Assembly: GCA_009746045.1 (NCBI GenBank)
Contig: RPFO01000175.1
Coordinates: forward strand, 6,257,450 to 6,321,449
Source of the DNA: Mesostigma viride
Lineage: Eukaryota; Streptophyta; Mesostigmatophyceae; Mesostigmatales; Mesostigmataceae
Direction of reading: 5' to 3'
DNA: 64,000 nucleotides
Every line of letters begins with the position of its first letter. The first letter of the stretch is position 1. The notes beneath the pieces were generated by a model. It ran no database searches. It was not told the origin of the DNA and saw nothing but the letters and a program-made list of their open reading frames with translations. The position numbers and the translations under genes are program-made. This document shows, in pieces, positions 1-12,500 of this stretch.

Positions 1-1091
1 CGGTTTCTAGAAGAAGGATGGTACTTGAACGTCCTTTGGACCTTGTTGAAATGACCTTAAGACTAGCAGCTGGGCGGATGCATCTGGGTCAGTTTCGTGC
101 CTGGGGGGCCTGTCTGTTAAGTGCCCATAGTAGTCTATCTCATACATGGCCATTCGGTGCATGGGTTGTTGGGGCAAGCCGTTGGACAGTGACTTGCTGT
201 TACGGTGGGGCGGCGTCACTGCGTCTGAGAAGCAAGCAAAACTTCCGCCACAATCGAGCTCGGTTGTCTGTCGCTTTCGGGTTGGCGGCGTGATGCTTTC
301 AGCCCATCACGTATATGCCTGCTGTCATTATCCCTGTATCTATAGTGACTATCTACATGTAGTGTTGTAGCTGTAAATTTTATTTGTCGGCATGTACGGT
401 CGTCTGGCGTGCATATAGGGCGCTGCCACGGACGGCAGCAGTTCACTATGTAAGCTCAGTGCCCCATTTCGTTCCTTAGTGCGGGCTTCTCTTGACAGCA
501 TGTGGTCACGGTACCACGCCTACCCTTACGCTGGGGCTTGCCGCGTGCCGCCTGCCCAAGCGGCTGGTTCCCGCGGTGCACCTGATCAGGGCCCACGTTG
601 GCTGCCGTCTAGGTTCCACGGCAGCCCCGTGGTCTGGAGTGTTAGGGTAAAGGTTGTCGTCGCTGTCGTTATGTTGGATGTCTCGTACATACTTTAAGGG
701 TTTCAAAGTGAGGTATATTACTCCAAGCCATGTATCCTATACTCTGGTGAAAGTGAGTGTTCCGGCTGTGGTCACCGCGCTCACCGCCCTTGTCCTTCCT
801 GCTGTTACCCACACAGGCATGCTTTTGCACTCCATTCACATACACCTCTTTTTAATCGCCTGTATTGGGTTGCTCTCGGCCTTTTCCCCTTCACGTCATG
901 CCCTCGAGCCCGATACTTTTTTTTGCTTCTTGCCTGCAACGTGTGCTGGATGTGCTGCTGCCACCCGTTCCAAACCATTTCCTGGCTCTTTTTAACCCTC
1001 TACCTGCGTGCTGCAACGCATGATCGTGCTGCCTATTCCTGACTGTGCTGCCTATGCCTGGCTGTTCTTGACTGTTTTAACCCCCCCACAG
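1..1091. other. No gene supported; probably intronic to eIF5B
   Basis: This stretch lies upstream of the first recognisable eIF5B exon, which begins after a pyrimidine-rich acceptor (seven C then ACAG). I see no ORF with convincing protein-like content here. Because the exon at 1092 begins inside the charged N-terminal region of eIF5B, the start codon must lie further upstream, so this stretch is most simply an intron, possibly with an unrecognised short N-terminal exon. Confidence 0.5.
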
Positions 1092-3437
1092 GAGGGCGCG
1101 GCCGAGGCCAAGCCTGTGGAGGACAAGAAGCCCGTATCTGCGAAAGTGCGCGCGATTCAGGAGCAGCTGGCCAAGATGAAGGAGGCGGAGGAGCGCGCCA
1201 AGCGGGAGGAGGAGGAGCGGATCCGCAAGGAGGAGGAGGTGGGTGGTGCCCAGCGCATCTTCTAACAGTAGATTTTTTTAAATTTTTTTAAGTGGGCGTG
1301 ATACTGGGGGTGATGCCATTGTTGTGTAGGCGTGCGCCGAGCGAGAGGTGGGGATGATGCCATTGTTTGGTAGGAGTGCGCCGAGCGAGAGGGTGGGGTA
1401 ATGCCATTGTTGGGTAGGAGTGCGCCGAGCGAGAGGTGGGGAAGAGGCCATTGTTGGGTAGGAGTGCGCCGAGGAGAGGTGGGGGTGATGCCATTGTTGG
1501 GTAGGAGTGCGCCGAGCGAGAGGGTGGGGTAATGCCATTGTTGGGTAGGAGTGCGCCGAGCGAGAGGTGGGGAAGAGGCCATTGTTGGGTAGGAGTGCGT
1601 CGAGGAGAGGTGGGGGTGATGCCATTGTTGGGTAGGAGTGCGCCGAGCGAGAGGGTGGGGTAATGCCATTGTTGGGTAGGAGTGCGCCGAGCGAGAGGTG
1701 GGGAAGAGGCCATTGTTGGGTAGGAGTGCGCCGAGGAGAGGTGGGGGTAATGCCATTGTTGGGTAGGAGTGCGCCGAGCGAGAGGTGGGGAAGAGGCCAT
1801 TGTTGGGTAGGAGTGCGCCGAGGAGAGGTGGGGGTGATGCCATTGTTGGGTAGGAGTGCGCCGAGCGAGAGGTGGTCAGGTGCGGCGGTGCAACTAGGGG
1901 GAGGTGGGTGGTGGTGTCTGTGTGGGGCGATTACATTGGGCACGTGGAGAGCGGGGGGGCATAGAGCGCGGCGGGGAGAGTAGGACGTGTGTGTGGTTGG
2001 GGGAGGTGGGTGGTGGGGCGTTGGGTGATGGGAAAGAGCGCGCCAAGTGCACGCGCCAAGTGCATGGATGAGGTGGGTGGTGGTTGTAGCACACCAATGA
2101 CAAGTCACCAAGTTTAACTGTATTTGGCGCGCACACTTGCCTGCGGAGGCGATGCTGCTGTGTTTCTGCTGACTGTCGCCACATTCCTACGCAAGCCTCA
2201 CCTGTTGGACGCCCTTGCCTCCCATTGGTTTTCGTTTAATGTCCATTCCGTTTCCATTTTGTTCCCGTTTTTGTCTCCTTGGAGGAGGCATGTGGTAGCG
2301 GCTGACAGGTGTGTCTTCTGCTGACATTCTCTGCATGGCCTCTTCGCTTGGCCTTCCCTTCGTGCCACTTTGCTCGGCCTTCCCTTCGTGCCACCTTGTC
2401 CTCGATGTGTTTGAATCCACCAGGAGGAGGCGCGCCGCTTGGCTGAGGAGAAGGAGAAGGAGGAGAAGAAGCGGCTCAAGAAGCTGAGGGAGAAGGTGTG
2501 TTTCTTGTCCCTTGCTGCAGTAGGGGGTAGTGCGCAAGGAAGAAGCGGCGGAAGAAGCTTATGGAGGTGTGCACTTTTTTGTTTTTTGTACGATGAGGGG
2601 TTGTGTACAAGGAAGTTGCGGAAGAGAAATGACGCATTACTCTTTTCGTTGCTAGGAGGGTGGATGTTTCTGCGGCGGCGTGCAGTGCATCGGTTGATAG
2701 TAAAGAATTTGCGAGGTTGGCCCTGGGAGTGAAGCAGGGAGAAGCGTCCATGAACCGAGATTCATAAATTGAGAATGGACAAGGTAGGCACTGCTGCACT
2801 TGGGATGCACTGCACTTGGGCTGCTTGCATGGCCACCTGCTTGCGGAGACAAGTGAATTGCTCTGCTCGCATTCGCCAGCCCCCGGTTACATGAAGGTTT
2901 CCAGTGCGCCTGAACAAACGTTTTCTTAAAATAGCAGCCATAACATAAAATGCGTTCTTTTACTTTCGGCCATTACTCCATTTGTGGCTGACCATCCCCC
3001 CGCCCTTTGTGGTTTGGATTGACTCTCGCGCCCACAAATAACCCTCCCCTCCCCACCGGCGCTCCCTTCCTGCCCCCCCTTCTTCCCCTCCCCTCCTTCC
3101 CCGCCTTCCCCCCCTCCCCCCCTTCTCCCCCTGTCCACTCTTCCCCCACCATTCGTCCTGCCCTTCCCCTCCCCTTTCCCCACCCCACGCTTGGATTCCT
3201 CCTCACAGGAGAAGCTGGCGCAGAAGAAGAAGGAGGGCAAGCTGCTGACCGGCAAGCAGAAGGAAGAGGCAAAGCGCCTGGCGGCCATGCGCGAGCAGTT
3301 TCAGCGCAACGGGGGGGTGGTGCCGGGGGCAGAGGAGGGGGCGGAGGGGGAGAGCGTGCCCGCCGCGCCCAAGAGGGTGGGTGACTGCTGAAGGGGTGTC
3401 ATGTGGTGGCTTGGTTGTCATGGGCTGTTCTCCTGTG

Positions 3438-3502
<65 letters not shown>

Positions 3503-6500
3503 CTTAGAGACAGAGACAGAGACAGAGACAGAGACAGAGACAGAGACAGAGACAGAGACAGAGACAGAGACAGAGACAGAGACAGAGACAGAGACAGAGA
3601 CAGAGACAGAGACAGAGACAGAGACAGAGACAGAGACAGAGACAGAGACAGAGACAGGTGATGGGGTGGACATGGATGTATGTGACGTTGGCCTGATGTT
3701 TTTTTTAGCGATCAAAAAGGGATATCGTGCAACGGCTTCTGGGAAAAGTAGACGTGGCGAAGGGATCTTGTATTTCCCCTTGTGTTTGGTTGTTCTCCTG
3801 GGCCATGCCTTGACACATAAATACAATCTGATACCTTAGGGGTGACCCCATGGCCATGGCCAGATGGCCACACGGGTTGTGTTGTTCCCATGGGTGATGC
3901 CTCTATAGTTACTGAAAGCAGGGGTTAAACCACATGGCCGCAGTTGTAATAAATAACATGCCCGTGATTGCACTTGAGCCTTGATGGGCGCTTCTCCAGT
4001 GTTGTAGCGCACGGACATGCAGCCACAATCATGTTGGCACGCATGGCATTTTCGGGGTTCTCCATTCCTTGTGAAAGGTGGCACAACTGACACCGTATAC
4101 GACTTTCTCCCTTCTCGCTGTACCCTTCGAATTGCTATCTGTGCGTGCGTGTGCTTGCAGCCCATCTACGGCAAGAAGCGCGTGCGCAAGGGCAAGCAAG
4201 GGCAGGGTGCGGGCGAGGGCGGCGAAGGGCAGGAGGGGGATGACAAGGAGGAGGGGGAGGCCGTGAGTCGGGAGGGTGGAGAGGAGGCTGCTGCGGCCGC
4301 TGTACGTGCACATGCTGTCAGGAAGACAAGTGCAAGAGGAGTGTAGGAGGAGTGTAGGAGCAGCGTACGAAGAGTGTAAGAGGAGTGTAAAGGTTTGTGG
4401 CCGAGCGCTTGCAAAATTCAGGAGACTATGTTTGTTATCCTGATGTTAGGAAGCATTGTTGTTGTTTGGAACACGGGAGGTCCTCACCGGGGTCATAACA
4501 AGTGTCGGTTCTATGTTGCAGAACCTCTACGTCTGCGCCTACCTCTACATCTCTCTTACGCGCTGCAGAGGCGCGGTCGTTTGGGTTGACGACTCGACAT
4601 AGAGTGGAGGTCAGATGCTGTCTTGTTCAACTACCTGGCCCATGTGATAGCAGCTTTGTATCCCACAATAGATATTCTCTTCCCTGTGATGTTTGCATGT
4701 ATGATAGTTGCTTACCTTGCGGCATTGTCACTACGTCTCAACGATCTGTTGTGGTGGATCTGTGGTGGATCGGTCCATGACCTGTCCATGACATCACATT
4801 GTTTATGTCGTGACGCGCCCACCCAATGCCCACAGGAGGATGGGGCGGCGGCTGCCCCCGCCGAAGAGGAGGCCAAGCCCGAGGAGCCGGCCCCTGCGGC
4901 GGAGCCAGCAGTGGAGGAGGATGACGACGCACTGGACGACTGGGAGGCGCTGGATGAGGTGGAGGTGAAGGTGCCGGTGATCAAGAAGAAGGTGGACGAG
5001 GAGGAGGAGGAGGTGAGCGCACATGAACATTAGGTGTAGTGGGGTTGCAACGGGGGGGAGGTGGTCAAGAAGAAGGGGGACAAGGAGGAGGAGGTGAGCG
5101 CACATGAACATTAGGTGTCGTGGGGTTGCTACGGGGGGAGGTGGTCAAGAAGAAGGGGGACAAGGAGGAGGTGAGCGCACATGAACATTAGGTGTCGTGG
5201 GGGTGCTACGGGGGGGAGGTGGTCAAGAAGAAGGGGGACAAGGAGGAGGTGAGCGCACAGGAACATTAGGTGTCGTGGGGGTGCTACGGGGGGGAGGTGG
5301 TCAAGAAGAAGGGGGACAAGGAGGAGGTGAGCGCACATGATTATTAGGTGTAGTGGGGGTGCTACGGGGGGGAGGTGGTCAAGAAGAAGGGGGACAAGGA
5401 GGAGGTGAGCGCACAGGAACATTAGGTGTCGTGGGGTTGCTACGGGGGGGAGGTGGTCAAGAAGAAGGGGGACGAGGAGGAGGAGGAGGTGCGCCAGGCA
5501 TGCTGCACAGAAGAGTAGAAAGTAAGCGGTAGAATGAGGGCATGGGTCCAGGGGACCCGTGAAGTGAGCAAGAGTGTGAAAGAAAAGAGTTCTAGCATGG
5601 GTTGATGATCGTTTTTTGTTCATCCTGGTGATTATGGTTCAAGAAGTATGAGTGTGGCAGAGTCAGATTGGGACTTGGAGATGGGATGCTCTTGGGTCCC
5701 CCTATCAGTGTCACCGCTTGCCGGATGGTTCATCCATGGTATGTAAATCATGAGAGGGAATCTGCTGCTTTTCTACCTCACGGGGCTTTATCATCAAAGT
5801 TTGCCGTTGGCGATTGGGACTGCACTTTTCTCGGTATGTTGGCGTTGGTGGTGTCTGGCTGAAAGGCGCCTGTTTTCTCGAAAAGTGGTGGTAGCCTCTG
5901 ACCCGAGCACACGCACTGATCTAAATCTAACATCGTCACCGTGCCAGGTCAAAAAGGAAGAAAAGGTGGCCGCCAAGAAACCAGCGGCGCCCGCCGAAAA
6001 GGCCGCCGAGAAAGCGGCGCCCTCCCCAACCAAACCGGCCGCCGCTGCCGCGGGTGGCAAGAAGGCGACCCCTGCCAAGCCGGCGGCCAAGGGCCCGGCC
6101 GCAGCAAAGACCCCTGCCCCTGCCAACGAGTCCTCGTCGTCAGACTCAGGCAGTGACAGCGACAGCAGTTCCGACAGCGACAGGTACGGCCTTGTGCACA
6201 GTAGTCCTGGCTTCTGCGGTCTTGTGTTCGTAGCATGCCTGTGTAAGCTTTTGGGAGATAGCCCGTTGAGGTCGGGGTCAGATTGTATAGCCTAGATTGC
6301 TTCTATTTTCGTGTCTATGCTAATTACTGTGGAGATGGGAGCCGCGTGATTGGGGCAGCGTACCCGAATGGACTGGGGACAGCGAGTGGGTTGGAAGATG
6401 CCAGTAGAGTGTGCCACCCCTGCCTTGCCAGGGTAGGGATCCCCCCCCCCCCCAAAAAAAAATTTAAAAATCTGTTGGATTAATAAAATTGGGCGTTCTC

Positions 6501-9500
6501 TTGAATGAATGCTCCGGTCTCGTTGCGTCGTGCACACGCGAACACATTGCTGAGCATTGGACGAGCGGGTGGCATTCCCATGTCCATGGTGCCTTGCCTC
6601 GTGCCTGCGGATGTCAGCAGCTCGGATGACAGCAGCGATGACAGCAGCACCGACGACGAAGACGCCAAGCGGAAACAGTGAGTTACGAGAACGGCTTAGT
6701 TAGAGTGACCTGATGTCTGAACAATAGTCTAGTAGTACATACTTTTGTGTATATGGCCTCTTTTGGTGACCAGATCAAGACCACGTGGCGATGTCCAGGG
6801 TCCCAGTATTGCGCTCACATCTCTTGGCCTTTTGGCTCGCTAAGTCGCTATCCAAACTTCTCGGCCCCCTGTTTTAAAACAAAGGTTAGAGGAAACCTAG
6901 GTCGGAGTCCCCCTATTTTTCTAATTATTTAGAGCTCGGCCCAGAGCACCGAGGGCTTTCATGGCTGATGTGTTGTAGTGGGGTAGCATCGATGACCATC
7001 CTTTTTTCGACCTTCCTTTCAAGCATGCTATTTGCCTGGGAGTTGGCAGTGTTGGGAGTAGGTAGGGTGGCTGTAGCAGTTGGTACGTATAAGATTGCGC
7101 AAAGTCATTGTAAGTTGGGATGAATCGGATTGAAAAGTTGGCAGAACGTGACTTTTTGTGCGTCTGGCTATCATGCGAGCACCGGCACCGCATGCTCCTG
7201 TTGACGCTGACGCCAGCAGTGCCTCTGTCCACACTGTTCAATCTTGCCTAAGCCCTATCCCTGAACCATAAACAGTCCAGTGCTGTCCGCTGCCGCACCT
7301 CAAACCTGCCCCCTGCCGGTGGCCCCGATGACAATGGACATGGTGGCCGATTATGGTCCTGGTGCCTGACTGGGACTGGGTCTACTGCTGCATCCTCCCA
7401 GGGACTGCAGATGGCTACGTATATCTGGCCACCTTCACCAATTATTCCCAACACCTGGTTGCCAATATCTGGCCTCCGCCGCTGATTCTTCCCAATACAT
7501 GGTTGTCAATATCTGGCCGCCGTACGCAGGGAGGCCAAGGCCCGGCGGGAGGCGCGTGTGACAGAAGCCATGGCGGCGCGCAGTGCGGACGACCTTCGCT
7601 CCCCCATCTGCTGCATCCTGGGACACGTCGACACGGGCAAGACCAAGCTGCTGGACCGCATCCGCAACACCAACGTGCAGGTGAGCCAGTAGGCCATGAT
7701 CGGCAAGACTGATGTACAGTGGAGGCCAACAGTCAACGTGCTGGTGGGGCGTTGGTCTAAAGGTTCACAACACCGACGTGCAGGTGGGGCGTGGGATGCA
7801 AGAAACTACCGTGAGGTGTCCATTGTGGATGGACGCGCCGTGGTCACTTGTATAGGTGGGAGCGTCATGCGTCAGATGTAGGTATCACCAGATATAGGTA
7901 TCGTAAGATATACGTATCGTCAGATATGGGTATCGTCAGATATAGGTATCATCAGATATAGGTATCCTCAGACATAGCCATCATCAGATATAAGCATCAT
8001 CAGATATAAGCATCATCAGATATAGGCATCATCAATACCCATCCCGGCTCCTGACACACAGCCCTTTCATGGCCTGCTAGCCCACTCACCCTCATGCCAT
8101 CCACGCCCTCATGCTATCCACACAGCGCTCCCATGGCTGTTGACACGCCACTTGTCATGCGGCTAACACACCATCCCTAGTGCCACTGGCTGCATTACTT
8201 CGATCAGGCAGGAAGGAGAGGCAGGCGGTGTCACCCATGTTGCCTGCTTACACACCGCCCCTGCTGTGATTGATGCACCACCCCTACGGCAAGTGGCTGT
8301 ACGATCACAGGAAGGAGAGGCGGGCCGTGTCACCCATGTTGCCTGCTAACACACCGCCCCTGCTGTGATTGATGCACCACCCCTACGGCAAGTGGCTGTA
8401 CGATCACAGGAAGGAGAGGCGGGCCGTGTCACCCTTGTTGCCTGCTAACACACCGCCCCTGCTGTGATTGATGCACCACCCCTACGGCAAGTGGCTGTAC
8501 GATCACAGGAAGGAGAGGCGGGCCGTGTCACCCTTGTTGCCTGCTAACACACCGCCCCTGCTGTGATTGATGCACCACCCCTACGGCAAGTGGCTGTACG
8601 ATCACAGGAAGGAGAGGCGGGCCGTGTCACCCTTGTTGCCTGCTAACACACCGCCCCTGCTGTGATTGATGCACCACCCCTACGGCAAGTGGCTGTACGA
8701 TCACAGGAAGGAGAGGCAGGCGGTGTCACCCTTGTTGCCTGCTCACACACCGCCCCTGCTGTGATTGATGCACCACCCCTACGGCAAGTGGCTGTACGAT
8801 CACAGGAAGGAGAGGCAGGCGGTGTCACCCTTGTTGCCTGCTAACACACCGCCCCTGCTGTGATTGATGCACCACCCCTACGGCAAGTGGCTGTACGATC
8901 ACAGGAAGGAGAGGCAGGCGGTGTCACCCTTGTTGCCTTCTAACACACATTCCTGCTGTATCCCATGGATCACGGCCACAGGAAGGAGAGGCGGGCGGTA
9001 TTACGCAGCAGATCGGTGCCACCTACTTCCCACGAGACGCCATCGCCGAGCGCACCTCCAAGCTCAACAAGGGCGGCAAGGCCGAGCTGAAGGTGGGGCC
9101 ACCACCTGTCTTTGTGATATGCCTTTGACTGTGATATATATATATTGTCCTGTCATTGTGCCGTGCCATCTCATGTCCTTACCGGGTCCTCCCAGTCCTC
9201 GCTTTTTTATGCTGAAAGGGCTGCGTCCTCTTTGGTGTAGACTGATTGGTTCATGCTTCTCCACAACGTTTTTGCTAGGCAAGTGCTTGACTTGCGCTCT
9301 CCTAACTAAAAGTTGTTTCGTTCCCTTGACAGCATCCTCTCCACCAACTGTTGTATAGTATACCCTCTCAAGATACTTAGCTCCCCTTCCCGGCATTTTC
9401 TTTTTCTTTTCTCGCTCACGATTCAACACCTCCCAAACCTGATGAAGTTGCACCTTCCACACTGCTGCTCCCCCCCCCCCCACTCTCTCCCTTTTCCATT

Positions 9501-12500
9501 TGACCCTTACCCAACCAACCCCAATCGGCACCCCTACCTCGTAACCCCCCTGACCCTGACCCTCCCTCCTTCCTGGCTCCCCCCCCACCACCAGGTCCCT
9601 GGCCTTCTCATCATCGACACGCCCGGCCACGAGTCGTTCACCAACCTTCGCTCCCGCGGCTCCTCGCTCTGCGATATCGCCATCCTGGTCGTGGACATCA
9701 TGCACGGCCTGGAGCCGCAGACGCTGGAGTCGATCGGCCTCCTCAAGATGCGCAAGACGCCCTTCGTCATCGCGCTCAACAAGGTGGGTGGGTGGGTGGG
9801 TGGGTGGGTGGGTGGGGTGGGTGGGTGGGTGGGTGGGTGGGTGGGTGGGTGGGTGGGTGGGTGGGTGGGTGGGTGGGTGGGTGGGTGGGTGGGTGGGTGG
9901 GTGGGTGGGTGGGTGGGTGGGTGGGTGGGTGGGTGGGTGGGTGGGTGGGTGGGTGGGTGGGTGGGTGGGTGGGTGGGTGGGTGGGTGGGTGGGTGGGTGG
10001 GTGGGTGGGTGGGTGGGTGGGTGGGTGGGTGGGTGGGTGGGTGGGTGGGTGGGTGGGTGGGTGGGTGGGTGGGTGGGTGGGTGGGTGGGTGGGTGGGTGG
10101 GTGGGTGGGTGGGTGGGTGGGTGGGTGGGTGGGTGGGTGGGTGGGTGGGTGGGTGGGTGGTGGGTGGGTGGGTGGGTGGGTGGGTGGGTGGGTGGGTGGG
10201 TGGGTGGGTGGGTGGGTGGGTGGGTGGGTGGGTGGTGGGTGGGTGGGTGGGTGGGTGGGTGGGTGGGTGGGTGGGTGGGTGGGTGGGTGGGTGGGTGGGT
10301 GGGTGGGTGGGTGGGGTGGGTGGGTGGGGTGGGTGGGTGGGGTTGGCGGGGGGGGGGGGGGGGGTAGCAACATCTCTTGTTAGTGGCGCTCAGCGGTCAC
10401 TACAGCGGTGTGGTTAGGTGCTCAAGGTGCAAAAGATGTTCTTGGACATGGTGCTCATCAAGGTGGGTTTTGTCGGCTGGAACACCTTGTGCCGCCTGAA
10501 ACTCCTCTTGCTGCATGGCACAGCTCGACCTGTTGTCGAAAGCACCCTTTTGTCCCCAAAACACCCCTAGTTATTTGGATCACGTACTGTTGCCTGGCAC
10601 TTCTTGTGTTGCACAAACCACCTTTTACTGCCTGAAACACAACCTCTTGTTGCCTGAAAAAACTCCAGTTGCCTGAAACGCATTCTGTTGCCTGAAACAT
10701 CTCCTATTGCCTGGAACGCAATCTATGGCCTGGTCGCCAACAACTCGTCTTGCTTGCGGATGCCTTCCCTTGCCAGGTGGACCGCATCTACGACTGGAAG
10801 CCGATTGAGAACGGACCCATCCGCGAGAGCCTCAAGATGCAGAAGAAACACTGCACGGTCGAGTTTGAGAACCGCGTCACGCAGGTGCGCTCAGGATCGT
10901 GCTCACGAGGGGTGTGTGGGAAGGTTAAGGCCTTCTAGTACTGGGGGATCAGTTTGCGAAGCAGGTAGTCAGGCTTTTTCATACCCAATGGGGGCTATTG
11001 GGCCGACCAAGGCCTTTATCTAGGAAAGTAGGCGTTTCTAGGTGAGAGTATCTCTCAGGGCCATGCTGTAGGCATGCCGTGCCGTGCAGTAGCCTGGTAT
11101 TAAATACAACAATGTCCAGGGCATTGTGGGGCATCCAACCGGCTCAAGCGTGTCTTTGCCGTAAGCCTGGCCGTCTGGTCCACTACTGCTATCGGTCCAT
11201 GCATGGTGCACCGGCTGAAGGAAGCCGTGGTTTTTCTGTTCCCAGTTTGCTGCCCCGGTCCTGCTCGTTGCTGCAGTGCACTGCATTGGTGTGCGAAAGA
11301 TGTTCCTCCGGGACCACAGCAAGCAATAGCCATCTGGGTGCGCTTGAGATGGCGCAGCGCGCGGTTCCTGGCTCTACACCCTGCCACCACTCTTAGAAGC
11401 TGTCTACCTTGGTTCATTTTGATCCCTTGCAAAAGGCTTGAGGGGCCTGCTCGCAAAGCTGTACTGCTGCACTGGAACTGCTGCGACACAGCTGTGTCCC
11501 TAACTAGGGCTCCGCGAGGCAGCCCCCTTGGGATAGGAAACCTTAACGGTAGTGGTAGCCAACCACCCTAACTAGGCCTCCGCGAGGCATCCCCTTGTCT
11601 TGCGATAATGTTGAGTGGGGGCCCTGTCCCATGTTCCTACCCCGTGGTCCCTGCCCCGTGGTGCATGTCTTGTCTGTGGTCCAACAAATATTGAAAGCAA
11701 CCCCTTTGCCTGTGGTTGTCCTGTGGTCGCCCCCTCGCAGGTGCTGATCCAGTTTGCGGAGCAGGGCCTGAACGCGGCGCTCTACTGGAAGAACCCGGAC
11801 ATCCGCAGGAACCTCAGCGTGGTGCCCACCAGCGCCATCACGTGAGTGTTCGTAGTGGTTTCTCCTCCAGGATGCCCCCATGGTGGTGCACGGTGGCATC
11901 ATCCCCCGTAGTGTTGTGGGTTGGTAGGACGTAGCATGGCGCCCACCAGCGCCATCACTCGCGTGGCCTGGGGGTGATGGTTTCTCTTTGGCCCCGTGCT
12001 TCTTGCGGCGGTGAGGGCATCCCCTCAATGCTCCAACCTACTGTGCCGTGTATATGCCTTCCCTGCTTCCGCGTTGCCCTTTCTTTGTGGCCCCGTGTGC
12101 TTGCAGCGGTGAGGGCATCCCCGACGCTGTCACACTGATTTGCCGTCTTATGTCCTTACTTATGTTCCGCCTTGCGCTTTTTCTAAGGTTCTTCCTTACT
12201 TGCTTATCTGCCACCTTATGTTCTTTCTTATCTGCTTCCTATGCTCTCACTTACGTGCCTGCCTGGCTTTGTGCCCTCCCACCTGCCTGCCTCCGCCGGT
12301 ACCCCATTTCCAAGTATTTACCGCAAAAAAATTAATGACGCAGCGAGGGCATCTTTGACATGCTCTTACTGATGTGCCTTACCTGCCTGTTCCGTTTCCC
12401 TTCATCCGGCCACGCTTGTGTGCTTGCAGCGGCGAGGGCATCCCAGACATGCTGCTTCTGCTGGTGCAGCTGACGCAGAAGATGATGACGGAGCGGCTCA

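Noticed and set aside
3007-3384. Pro-rich ORFs around the pyrimidine tract
   Set aside because: They are the polypyrimidine-rich end of eIF5B intron 2 read through into exon 3 in other frames.
8205-8981. Possible CRISPR array (regular 99-bp repeats)
   Set aside because: Units are contiguous copies without unique spacers, lie inside a eukaryotic intron and contain exon-edge sequence.
9784-10363. Interstitial telomere sequence
   Set aside because: The unit is GGGT, not TTTAGGG, TTTTAGGG or TTAGGG, and it sits at a splice donor within a gene.
9788-10417. Very long ORFs of repeating GGWV/THPP peptides
   Set aside because: They are the (GGGT)n intronic array read in all frames. The region is flanked by a good donor and acceptor that join eIF5B exons 10 and 11 in phase.
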